5,921 nucleotides of DNA from Abditibacteriota bacterium (GTDB taxonomy: Bacteria > Armatimonadota > UBA5829), in the NCBI GenBank assembly GCA_017958015.1, contig JAGDDM010000127.1:1-5921 (forward strand), in the 5' to 3' direction. A program made the position numbers and the translations under genes. The notes under the pieces are model-generated. The model did not search any database, was not told where the DNA came from, and saw only the letters and a list, made by a program, of their open reading frames with translations. Below, piece by piece: positions 1-5,671 of this stretch. Within the stretch, counting starts at the first letter, position 1. The number at the start of each line of letters is the position of its first letter.

Positions 1-499
1 CCGCGGCGCCGGCTTTTTTTATTTCCGGGAGCCTGTGGGGGGTTATTCCGCCTATGGCATAGACGGGAACGGAGACGGCGGCGCAAACTTCCCGGAGGAA
101 ATCGAGCCCCTTTCCTTTGAGGCCCTTTTTGCAGTCCGTCTCGAAGATGGTGCCGAGAACAATCATATCCGCCCCCGACGACGATTTCGCTTCCTCGAGA
201 CTGTGGCAGGAAACGCTCACCTCGTCGAAGCCGGAAAGGTCGGCGGTGAGAAAATCCCCGAAAGGAAGATGAATTCTTCGACAGCCCATCTCCCGGGCGG
301 CACCGATTCTTCCGCAGACGAACATGTCCGGAAATATTTCCCGAACCTTGCGGGCCAGGGCAAGATATTCGCCGTCGCTCAAATCCTTTTCCCGCAGAAA
401 AAGCGCTTCGGGTTTCAGATCGGCGATTTTTTTCAGCTGTGTGAGAAAGTCACCGGAGACAAGGCGCCGATTCGTAACGGCGATAAGGTCGCTATACAT
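1..499 (-). CDS. tenI: Thiazole tautomerase TenI (3' end cut by window edge)
   Basis: I translated 166 residues from an ATG at 499; the 3' end runs off the window at position 1. The fold is the ThiE/TenI TIM barrel, but the motifs match TenI: FLREKD at 34-39, VCGR at 61-64 where ThiE has a Mg-binding Asn-Asp, IHLPFGDF at 76-83, CHSLEEA at 98-104, the stretch FETDCKKG at 119-126, and YAIGGITP at 147-154. His99 sits where the catalytic histidine of Bacillus subtilis TenI (His122) falls. TenI catalyses tautomerisation of the ThiG product to the aromatic thiazole carboxylate phosphate in the cytosol. ThiE-specific residues (Gln before the RxK motif, the Asn-Asp pair) are absent, so thiamine phosphate synthase activity is unlikely. 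The start overlaps the thiH stop by 8 nt, pointing to translational coupling as the last visible gene of the thi operon. The motif comparison is from memory of the B. subtilis proteins. Confidence 0.88.
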   Translation of the reverse strand, partial: MYSDLIAVTNRRLVSGDFLTQLKKIADLKPEALFLREKDLSDGEYLALARKVREIFPDMFVCGRIGAAREMGCRRIHLPFGDFLTADLSGFDEVSVSCHSLEEAKSSSGADMIVLGTIFETDCKKGLKGKGLDFLREVCAAVSVPVYAIGGITPHRLPEIKKAGAA

Positions 500-1748
500 A
501 GAGGTAGTCGTTCATCACCGGCTGGAGTCCGCCTTCTTCCAAATCCTTGTACATTTTTTCGGTGGAGCGGCCGTCGTTAATCTCGAACTGTTCGTCTCCG
601 GCGTTTTCGCCCTGTTTGCCCTCGTACTTTTCCTCGTGGTCGCCGATGCCGGTGGAGACGCCGGCGGAGATTTTGGTGGCGCAAATCTTGGCGATGCCGT
701 TGCGGAACCGGGCGCTTTCTCTGCTGGATACGGTGATGCCCGCGTAGGGCAGGAACAGACGGTAGGCGCAGAGGATTTGGCAAAGCTCCCGCTCGCCCAC
801 GTCGTTGGGATTAATCTTATCGTTGTTCACTATGGGCCGCAACCGGGGACAGCTTAGAGACAGCTCCGCGTGGGGATATTTTCGCCCGATGAGGTGGGCG
901 TGGAGACCGGTGGCAAAAGCGTCCTTGCGGAAGTCGGAAAGGCCCAAAAGGGCGGAGAAAGCGGCGCCACGCATACCCGCCATAAGGGCCCGCTCCTGTG
1001 AGTCGAAGCGGTAGGGCCAAACCCGTTTGTGGCCCAAAAGGTGCAACTGCTCGAAGCGGGTCAGGTCGTATGTCTCCTGAAAGACGGTGACGTAGTCCAC
1101 GCCGCACTCGTGGAGATATTTGTACTCGTCCACGTTAAGGGGGTAGACCTCGATGCCGATGTTTTTGAAATACTTCTCGGCAATCTTAACGGACTCGCCG
1201 ATGTAATCCACGTCGGAATATTTGCGGCTCTCGCCGGTGAGAATGAGAATCTCCTCCATGCCCGCGTCGGAAATGACCTTCATCTCGTGGTCGATCTCCT
1301 CCGGGGTGAGTTTTTTCCGGCGGATGTTGTTGTAGCAGTTGAAACCGCAGTAGACGCAGTAGTTTTGGCAGTAGTTGGCGATGTAGATGGGAGTGAAGAG
1401 GTAGACGGTGTTGCCGAAGCGGTTCTCCGTCTCCTTCTCCGCCCGGGCCGCCATGCGCTCAAGGAAAGGCGCCGCCGCCGGGGAAAGGAGGGCCTTGAAG
1501 TCCTCAACGTTACAATGTTCCCGTGTGAGGGCCCGCTCAACATCGGCGGAAGTGTAGGCCGCCGGGTCGTAAGCGTTCATCTCCGCCGGAACTTTGTCCT
1601 TTATGTCCGAGTCGATAACTTCCATGCCCGGCAGGTAGGTCATGATGTCCGCCCGGCTTGAGGGGTCGTTTTCCAATCTGTGTTTTTTCGCCAGCGCTTC
1701 CGGGGGAAGGGTATCGCTGTCGATGAAATATATTCTGTCGTCGCTCAT
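492..1748 (-). CDS. thiH: 2-iminoacetate synthase ThiH (radical SAM tyrosine lyase)
   Basis: This 418-residue cytosolic radical SAM enzyme cleaves tyrosine to p-cresol and dehydroglycine (2-iminoacetate), the C-N donor for the thiazole ring. The CxxxCxxC cluster for the 4Fe-4S centre is Cys127, Cys131 and Cys134 (NYCQNYCVYCGF), followed by the SAM-site stretch ILTGESR around 169-175. The C-terminal third has the features of the BATS-type domain, including CPRLRP, GDEQFEINDGRS and the closing MNDYLYV typical of ThiH from anaerobes. The ATG lies 1 nt after the thiG stop and has no convincing Shine-Dalgarno. It gives about 35 extra residues before MTYLPGME, where clostridial homologues as I recall them begin within a few residues. 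An internal ATG at 1641-1643 (Met36) is therefore a possible true start. Its use of radical SAM chemistry in place of ThiO points to anaerobic metabolism. Confidence 0.96.
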   Translation of the reverse strand: MSDDRIYFIDSDTLPPEALAKKHRLENDPSSRADIMTYLPGMEVIDSDIKDKVPAEMNAYDPAAYTSADVERALTREHCNVEDFKALLSPAAAPFLERMAARAEKETENRFGNTVYLFTPIYIANYCQNYCVYCGFNCYNNIRRKKLTPEEIDHEMKVISDAGMEEILILTGESRKYSDVDYIGESVKIAEKYFKNIGIEVYPLNVDEYKYLHECGVDYVTVFQETYDLTRFEQLHLLGHKRVWPYRFDSQERALMAGMRGAAFSALLGLSDFRKDAFATGLHAHLIGRKYPHAELSLSCPRLRPIVNNDKINPNDVGERELCQILCAYRLFLPYAGITVSSRESARFRNGIAKICATKISAGVSTGIGDHEEKYEGKQGENAGDEQFEINDGRSTEKMYKDLEEGGLQPVMNDYLYV

Positions 1749-1749
1749 T

Positions 1750-2514
1750 TTATCTTAAAAATCCGGTGAGGGGGTCGGAGGCGCTGCCGCCCCGAGCCAA
1801 AACTCTGCCCATGCCCGTCAGATAGGCCTTGCGTCCCGCCTCAATCGCCAATTTGAAGGCCGACGCCATGTCCGGCACGTTTCCGGCGGTGGCGATGGCG
1901 GTGTTGGCCATGATTGCCGCCGCGCCCATTTCCATTGCCTCACAGGCCTGGGAGGGCTTGCCTATGCCCGCGTCAACGATGATGGGCAGATCTATCTCCT
2001 CAATAAGAATTTGTATCATGTCCTTGGTGGCAAGGCCCTTGTTGCTGCCGATGGGAGCCGCCAGAGGCATCACCGCCGCGGCGCCGGCGCTCACAAGGTC
2101 CCGGGCCACATTGAGATCCGGGTTCATGTAGGGAAGCACCACAAAGCCCTCTTTGGCGAGAACCGCCGTGGCTTTCACCGTCTCCTCGTTGTCCGGGAAG
2201 AGGTATTTGGCGTCCCGCATAATCTCAATCTTAACGAAATCGCCGCAGCCCAGCTCCCGACTGAGACGGGCTATGCGCACGGCCTCCTCCGCGTTCCGGG
2301 CGCCGGAGGTGTTGGGCAGGAGAGTAACGCCCTTGGGGATGAAATCCAAAATATTCTCGCTCTCCTTGGTGTTGGCCCGGCGCAGGGCCAGAGTGATTAT
2401 TTCCGCGCCGCCCTGCTCCACCGCCGCCTTAATGAGATTAAGGTTGTATTTACCGGAGCCCAGGATAAAGCGGCTGCTAAACTCTTTGTTTCCCAGTTTC
2501 AGTTTGTCGCTCAT
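1750..2514 (-). CDS. thiG: Thiazole synthase ThiG
   Basis: This is a complete 254-residue TIM-barrel enzyme of normal family length. ThiG condenses 1-deoxy-D-xylulose 5-phosphate, dehydroglycine and the sulfur of ThiS thiocarboxylate to make the thiazole phosphate carboxylate tautomer. Lys95 in FVKIEI is the expected Schiff-base lysine for the ketose substrate. Other family marks are RFILGSGKY near 15-23, LLPNTSGARNAEEA at 65-78, PLAAPIGSNKGL in the middle, IIVDAGIGKPSQA, and MANTAIATA with the C-terminal phosphate-binding region. The start ATG overlaps the thiF stop as ATGA (4 nt), with GGGAGA six bases upstream. It stands between its two partners, the sulfur carrier genes upstream and the dehydroglycine-making thiH downstream. 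Its immediate product would be the substrate of the TenI encoded at the end of the operon. Confidence 0.97.
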   Translation of the reverse strand: MSDKLKLGNKEFSSRFILGSGKYNLNLIKAAVEQGGAEIITLALRRANTKESENILDFIPKGVTLLPNTSGARNAEEAVRIARLSRELGCGDFVKIEIMRDAKYLFPDNEETVKATAVLAKEGFVVLPYMNPDLNVARDLVSAGAAAVMPLAAPIGSNKGLATKDMIQILIEEIDLPIIVDAGIGKPSQACEAMEMGAAAIMANTAIATAGNVPDMASAFKLAIEAGRKAYLTGMGRVLARGGSASDPLTGFLR

Positions 2515-3137
2515 TTGTCTTCTCCCAAAATAAGTCTTATAACCTGATTGGCCTGATGTCCCGCGCAGACCGCGACCCGGGGCGCCATGAGGCCGGTGCC
2601 GCCGCCAACGTCCGTCTTTTTGTCGCCGCAGACGTAGAGGCGGGAAAGTTTCTTTTCCGTGGTGATATTGTTGGCGTTGCCGAAGCCTGCCATGCCGTTT
2701 CCGGAAACAACCGACGCTTTCGTCACCCGCAGCAGCTCCGAAACCAGCATTGATTTCATATCCGGCTTGTCGAAGGCCTCGCAGACGATGGGATAACCGT
2801 CGAAAAGCTCCTTTACGTTGTCCGGGGAAACCTTGATTTGCTTCGTTTTTATGTCGAGATAGGGGTTTATATCCCCCAAAATCTCCCTGAGAGCCTCGGT
2901 TTTGGGGCGGCCGATGTCCTTCGCCCGGTACATCTGCCGGTTCAGATTGGTGACATCGACAACGTCGAAATCAACGAGAAACAGGTGTCCCACGCCGCTT
3001 CGGGCAAGCATGACGGCAATGTTGGACCCCAGGCCACCCAGACCCGCCACCGCCACATGGGCGGCATTCAATTTTTCTTTCATCCACACAGGGAAGCGGG
3101 CGTCGAAGGCCCGGTCCAATTCTTCTTTTGTTATCAT
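2511..3137 (-). CDS. thiF: ThiF-family ThiS adenylyltransferase (short form)
   Basis: This 208-residue E1-like enzyme is expected to adenylate the C-terminal glycine of ThiS with ATP. The Rossmann nucleotide loop is GLGGLGSN at 32-39. It is followed by LVDFDVVDVTNLNRQ, with Asp58, Asn64 and Arg67 as ATP/Mg contacts, then Lys79 in GRPKTEA and Asp123 in CEAFDKPDMK. It resembles the short ThiF group found in clostridia ('family 2'), not the roughly 250-residue E. coli enzyme. It lacks the paired CxxC zinc motifs and the C-terminal extension. Where E. coli ThiF has Cys184, which forms an acyl disulfide with ThiS, my alignment from memory places Gly179 (DVGGGTGLMAP); other cysteines are at 119, 170 and 191. 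The ATG directly abuts the thiS stop (TAGATG), and GGTGGA at the end of thiS could serve as its ribosome binding site. E1 fold assignment is firm; the ThiF role rests mainly on neighbours. Confidence 0.94.
   Translation of the reverse strand: MITKEELDRAFDARFPVWMKEKLNAAHVAVAGLGGLGSNIAVMLARSGVGHLFLVDFDVVDVTNLNRQMYRAKDIGRPKTEALREILGDINPYLDIKTKQIKVSPDNVKELFDGYPIVCEAFDKPDMKSMLVSELLRVTKASVVSGNGMAGFGNANNITTEKKLSRLYVCGDKKTDVGGGTGLMAPRVAVCAGHQANQVIRLILGEDK
2521..2526 (-). promoter_or_regulatory. Ribosome binding site of thiG inside thiF
   Basis: On the minus strand GGGAGA lies six bases before the thiG ATG, inside the last codons of thiF. It supports the ATG of the ATGA overlap as the thiG start and suggests that thiG can be initiated independently as well as by coupling. 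Confidence 0.65.
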
Positions 3138-3332
3138 CTATCCACCGCCCACGAAGTTGAGAATCTCAAGGCTGTCCCCGTCCTCAATGAGGGTTTCGCC
3201 GTAGGCGGATTTGGGAATTATCTCCAGATTTTTTTCCGCCACAACCCGCTCCGGATTGTAGCCGTTTTCTGTGAGGTACTCCGCGATTGTCTTTCCCGCA
3301 GCTTTTTCTTCTTTGCCGTTAATAATAACCAT
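3138..3332 (-). CDS. thiS: Sulfur carrier protein ThiS
   Basis: This is a 64-residue ubiquitin-like sulfur carrier that donates sulfur to ThiG as a C-terminal thiocarboxylate after activation by ThiF. It has the expected small size, the opening strand MVIINGKEE, the central NPERVVAEKNLEIIPK, the DGDSLEILNFV segment and the required terminal Gly-Gly (ends FVGGG). The reading frame stays open upstream to an ATG at 3365, but the ATG at 3330-3332 is chosen. AAAGGAG lies five bases before it, and homologues begin at this beta-strand. The upstream alternative would start inside the loop of the predicted terminator hairpin and add MTGVFCFKGDP, which is not ThiS-like. This is the first gene of the thiSFGH-tenI operon; its TAG is immediately followed by the thiF ATG, so the two partners are tightly coupled. 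Confidence 0.95.
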   Translation of the reverse strand: MVIINGKEEKAAGKTIAEYLTENGYNPERVVAEKNLEIIPKSAYGETLIEDGDSLEILNFVGGG

Positions 3333-3337
3333 AGGGT

Positions 3338-3344
3338 CTCCTTT
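3338..3344 (-). promoter_or_regulatory. Ribosome binding site of thiS
   Basis: AAAGGAG on the minus strand, with a five-base spacer (ACCCT) to the ATG at 3332, decides the thiS start. It begins exactly where the U-tract of the upstream terminator-like hairpin ends. Confidence 0.88.
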
Positions 3345-3377
3345 AAAACAAAACACACCGGTCATAACGACCGGCGC
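3345..3377 (-). terminator. Intrinsic terminator (or attenuator) between tRNA-Leu and thiS
   Basis: The minus-strand RNA can fold GCGCCGGUC-GUUAU-GACCGGUGU, a nine-pair stem of six perfect core pairs (CCGGUC/GACCGG) extended by G-U, C-G and G-U, with a five-base loop. It is followed by G-UUUU-G-UUUU. This is the layout of a rho-independent terminator. It would end the tRNA-Leu transcript about 55 nt past the CCA. The U-tract runs straight into the thiS ribosome binding site, so it could equally be a leader attenuator of the thi operon. No clear promoter is seen between this hairpin and thiS. Confidence 0.68.
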
Positions 3378-3387
3378 CTTTTTGTAT

Positions 3388-3416
3388 CGGCGAAAAGTGG
3401 TGCCCCCGATTCGCCG
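3388..3416 (-). other. Leader hairpin downstream of tRNA-Leu
   Basis: CGGCGAA and UUCGCCG form a perfect seven-pair stem around a 15-base loop in the minus-strand RNA, starting 12 bases after the tRNA CCA. No U-run follows, so it is not a terminator by itself. Its 3' arm could also pair (CGCC with GGCG) with the foot of the terminator hairpin at 3375-3378, giving a weak alternative fold. It may protect or process the tRNA 3' trailer, or be part of a leader regulator. Neither role is shown. Confidence 0.4.
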
Positions 3417-3428
3417 TGAATATTAAAA

Positions 3429-3514
3429 TGGTGCGGATAAGAGGAGTCGAACCTCCACCCCGTTGCCGAGACTTGGTCCTGAACCAAGCGCGTCTGCCAT
3501 TCCGCCATATCCGC
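3429..3514 (-). tRNA. tRNA-Leu (anticodon CAG)
   Basis: An 86-nt cloverleaf can be drawn by hand. The acceptor GCGGATA pairs perfectly with TATCCGC, followed by discriminator A and an encoded CCA. The D arm is GCG/CGC. The anticodon stem CTTGG/CCAAG encloses loop TTCAGGA, with anticodon CAG at 3479-3481. A long type-II variable arm folds as CTCG-GCAA-CGGG, and the T arm GGAGG-TTCGACT-CCTCT is standard. The long variable arm and CAG anticodon identify leucine, reading CUG codons. It has its own promoter just upstream and a terminator-like hairpin downstream. Confidence 0.97.
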
Positions 3515-3526
3515 AGGGTACGTATT

Positions 3527-3555
3527 ATTATACAATAATTCGGCGTTGCCGTCAA
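3527..3555 (-). promoter_or_regulatory. Sigma-70-type promoter of tRNA-Leu
   Basis: On the minus strand TTGACG (3555-3550) and a perfect TATAAT (3532-3527) are separated by exactly 17 bases. The expected start of transcription is near 3520, about six bases before the mature tRNA 5' end at 3514. The -35 box lies only 11 bases after the stop codon of the upstream phosphoesterase gene. This is the best promoter visible in the window and, if the downstream hairpin is read through, could also supply the thi operon. Confidence 0.88.
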
Positions 3556-3566
3556 GACCGCGGAAG

Positions 3567-4625
3567 TCAAAACTCACTTATTATTTCAAATGTTTCGTAA
3601 TTTATCACTATTCCGTTTCGGCGACGCATATAACTGTCCATGTTGGCGCCCACCCGAATGATTTTCAGCGTTTTCGTGCTTCTGTCAACCACCGCGGCGT
3701 CTGCGGCGTCTCTGCTTCGGCCGCCCTTTGTTCTCGTTATATATCCGGTAAATTCCGCGAAATCTCCCCGAGCGGCGGGCGCGCAGCGAATAAGCTGATT
3801 CGGAAAATCTTTCCGGTAACAAAGGGTTTCGTAATGGAGATGGCCGCAGAGCCAGCAAACAAAATCACCGCCGCCGTTTTTGAAATCCTCCACGGTTTGC
3901 CGATAGCGGCGGCTGTCGCACAGCGGAATGAACTCGATTTTTCCCTTTTCTTCTCTTTCCGAGAAGCCGCAGTCGATTTTTACAAAGTCCGGGGATTGGT
4001 AATGGTAGGATATAATGACGGCGAAATCTTTGCTCAAAGCGTCCCGAAGCAAACCTTTGAACCACCGGAACTGCTCGTCGTCAAGTTCTTTTTCCCACTC
4101 CGGGTTAAACATACAGTCGAGGACGATGAGTTTTACTTTGCTTTCGGGGTAGTCTTTGTAATAATAAGTCTTTCCCCTGCCGCAAACAACATCCCATCCG
4201 GCAACAAGGTCTTTTCGGTAGCGGTCGTAAACTTCCGCCGCGGGAACCTTGTCTTTCCAAACGCCGTAATCCGTCCAGTCTTTGTGGTCCCGCAGAGTGT
4301 CGTGGTTGCCGGTTGTGAGCATAAACTTTTCGTGGCCGGACGTTTCCCGCCAATAGGAAAAATCACTTTTCCAAGAAGACTGAACAACGTCGCCCAAACA
4401 AAGAGCGCCGTCAAAATATCTTTCGTACTCTTTGTAAAACTCCGCGAGGCGGGCAAATTCCTCCCGCCCGCCGTGGATGTCGCTCACGCAAAAAAGCGAA
4501 AGCGGCTTCGGTTCTGTTTTAAAATGATTGCCCTCCGGCGCGTTTTTCGACCGCAGGGCCTGAATCATTATGTCCTCAAAATCCGGATTAAGTTCGGCGA
4601 TTGAGGGTTCTTTCTCAGAATTCAC
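3567..4625 (-). CDS. Calcineurin-like metallophosphoesterase, copy B (GTG start)
   Basis: This 352-residue protein carries all the dinuclear-metal motifs of the family in order: SDIHG (Asp49, His51), LGD (Asp79), GNHD (Asn107, His108), YHY (His208) and CGHLH (His262, His264). I see no signal peptide or membrane segment, so it is probably a cytosolic phosphoesterase; the substrate is unknown. It is a tandem paralogue of the gene upstream, about two-thirds identical over aligned residues. The start is GTG at 4623-4625, with an in-frame TAA directly before it, so no earlier start is possible. The N-terminus (EPSIAELNPDFEDIM) matches the paralogue, which supports this start over Met20. It overlaps the upstream stop by 11 nt and shows no good Shine-Dalgarno, so translation probably depends on coupling. 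The last 30 residues are almost the same as in copy A and end FEIISEF. No terminator follows; the tRNA promoter comes next. Confidence 0.9.
   Translation of the reverse strand: MNSEKEPSIAELNPDFEDIMIQALRSKNAPEGNHFKTEPKPLSLFCVSDIHGGREEFARLAEFYKEYERYFDGALCLGDVVQSSWKSDFSYWRETSGHEKFMLTTGNHDTLRDHKDWTDYGVWKDKVPAAEVYDRYRKDLVAGWDVVCGRGKTYYYKDYPESKVKLIVLDCMFNPEWEKELDDEQFRWFKGLLRDALSKDFAVIISYHYQSPDFVKIDCGFSEREEKGKIEFIPLCDSRRYRQTVEDFKNGGGDFVCWLCGHLHYETLCYRKDFPNQLIRCAPAARGDFAEFTGYITRTKGGRSRDAADAAVVDRSTKTLKIIRVGANMDSYMRRRNGIVINYETFEIISEF
4615..4623. repeat. 9-bp direct repeat TCAGAATTC, left copy
   Basis: The same nine bases occur at 5663-5671. The two copies flank copy A of the phosphoesterase exactly, 1048 bp apart, each carrying the ...GAATTCTGA gene ending on the minus strand. 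They may mark the duplication seam, or may be two coincident Glu-Phe-stop endings. Confidence 0.5.
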
Positions 4626-5661
4626 TTATTATCTCGAAAGTCTTATAATTAATCGTTATTCCGTTTCGCGGCCGCATATAACTGTCCATATTGGCACCCA
4701 CTCGGACGATTCTCTGTGTTTCGGTGCTTGTATCCACCACCGCAACGTCGGCGGCATCTCTGCTTCGGCGTCCGTTTTTCCGGGTCATAAAACCGGTGGC
4801 CTCGCCGCTCCACCTGCCGGTGCCGCATATACAGCGGATAAGCTGTTTGGGGAAGTCTCTGCAGTAGCCGAAAATTTCCCAGTGAAGGTGGCCGCAGAGC
4901 CAACAGACAAACTTGCCGCCCTCGCTCATAAAATCGTCCACCGCCTGTCGATACCGCATGGATTCAAGGGTCTCGAAATGCTCAAGTTTATCGATATCCG
5001 TAAAATTGCAATCAATCTTCACGACGTTGGGACATTGATAGTGGTACGCCGCCAGAACACTCAAATCTTTTTCTTTCGCGTCCGCCAAAGCCTTTTTGAA
5101 CCAATCGAACTGTTCGTCGTCCGCTTCCTTTTCTTTCTCCGGGTTGAGCATACAATCGAGAACGATGAGTTTTACACGGTTTTCCGGATAATCTTTGTAA
5201 TAATAAGTCTTACCTTCTTCGTAAACCACGTCCCAACCGGCGATAAAATCCTTCTGATAGCGATCGTATGCTTCCCGCATGGAAAGCTGATATTCCCAAA
5301 CGCCGGGCACAACCCAGCCTTTGTGGTCTCGCAGTGTGTCGTGATTGCCGATGGCTATCATTACTTTCTCATGGCCGGGAGTTTTGCCCCAATAAGTGAA
5401 ATCGCTCAGAGCGGAATCGCATATGATATCCCCGACGCACAAAGCGCCGTTGAAATACTTCTCGTAATGATTGTAAAATTCCGTGAGATATCCGAGTTCT
5501 TCGCCGTCGCCGTGCAAATCCGCCATGCAAAACAGAGAAAAGGGCTTAGGTTCTTTTTCGAAATGGCATCCCTCGGGAGCGTTTTTCGGCCTAAGAGCCT
5601 GAAGCATTATATCCTCGAAATCGGGATTAAGTTCGGCGGTAGTGGGTTCCTTTTTGCTCAT
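4615..5661 (-). CDS. Calcineurin-like metallophosphoesterase, copy A
   Basis: This 348-residue protein belongs to the same family as the downstream copy. Its metal ligands are intact: ADLHG (Asp48, His50), VGD (Asp78), GNHD (Asn106, His107), YHY (His207) and CGHLH (His258, His260). Between the motifs the two copies share TLRDHK, GKTYYYKDYPE, KLIVLDCM and RSRDAAD. The C-terminal segment RVGANMDSYMR...NYKTFEIISEF lies outside the core phosphoesterase motifs. A three-residue deletion relative to copy B falls between the YHY and GHLH motifs, in a variable loop after VKIDC. The ATG at 5661 is 1 nt after the stop of the oxidoreductase gene, so the two are in one operon; the Shine-Dalgarno is weak. 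No signal peptide is visible. The substrate cannot be named from sequence; cyclic-nucleotide, nucleotide-sugar and sugar-phosphate esters are all open. Confidence 0.91.
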   Translation of the reverse strand: MSKKEPTTAELNPDFEDIMLQALRPKNAPEGCHFEKEPKPFSLFCMADLHGDGEELGYLTEFYNHYEKYFNGALCVGDIICDSALSDFTYWGKTPGHEKVMIAIGNHDTLRDHKGWVVPGVWEYQLSMREAYDRYQKDFIAGWDVVYEEGKTYYYKDYPENRVKLIVLDCMLNPEKEKEADDEQFDWFKKALADAKEKDLSVLAAYHYQCPNVVKIDCNFTDIDKLEHFETLESMRYRQAVDDFMSEGGKFVCWLCGHLHWEIFGYCRDFPKQLIRCICGTGRWSGEATGFMTRKNGRRSRDAADVAVVDTSTETQRIVRVGANMDSYMRPRNGITINYKTFEIISEF

Positions 5662-5662
5662 A

Positions 5663-5671
5663 TCAGAATTC
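5663..5671. repeat. 9-bp direct repeat TCAGAATTC, right copy
   Basis: This is the partner of the repeat at 4615-4623. Here it forms the Glu-Phe-stop end of the oxidoreductase gene, just before the start of phosphoesterase copy A. Confidence 0.5.

Larger units (their letters stand above)
3567..5661 (-). repeat. Tandem gene duplication (two phosphoesterase paralogues)
   Basis: Two copies of a gene of about 1.05 kb lie head to tail with no spacer. Protein identity is about two-thirds by hand alignment, with conservation spread along the length and the same start and end motifs. Many differences are synonymous even in the best conserved tail, so the duplication is not recent and both copies look kept by selection. 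Confidence 0.9.

Noticed and set aside
1..2090. Repeated CCGCGGCGCCGGC string at 1-13 and about 2075-2088
   Set aside because: It encodes similar Ala-Gly-Ala-Ala turns in two TIM-barrel proteins (tenI and thiG); GC-rich codon coincidence, not a repeat element.
3333..3365. Longer ThiS starting at the ATG at 3363-3365
   Set aside because: The start lies in the terminator hairpin loop, adds a non-homologous MTGVFCFKGDP leader, and a strong ribosome binding site marks the ATG at 3332.
35..3419. Several plus-strand frames over the thi genes (for example 1029-1661, 2011-2547, 2838-3419)
   Set aside because: They are antisense shadows of tenI, thiH, thiG, thiF and thiS, with low-complexity translations and no family resemblance.
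3333..3428. TPP riboswitch upstream of thiS
   Set aside because: The GGGGGCACC string hints at a TPP-like start, but the conserved CUGAGA and the second-arm consensus are absent and the leader (under 100 nt) is short for aptamer plus terminator.
3541..3551. Small inverted repeat CGGC-GTT-GCCG as a terminator for the phosphoesterase operon
   Set aside because: It has only four pairs and a three-base loop, overlaps the tRNA promoter and is not followed by a U-run.
3343..3577. Minus-strand frames of 71 and 75 residues across the tRNA region
   Set aside because: They read through the tRNA-Leu gene and its promoter; the tRNA cloverleaf explains the sequence.
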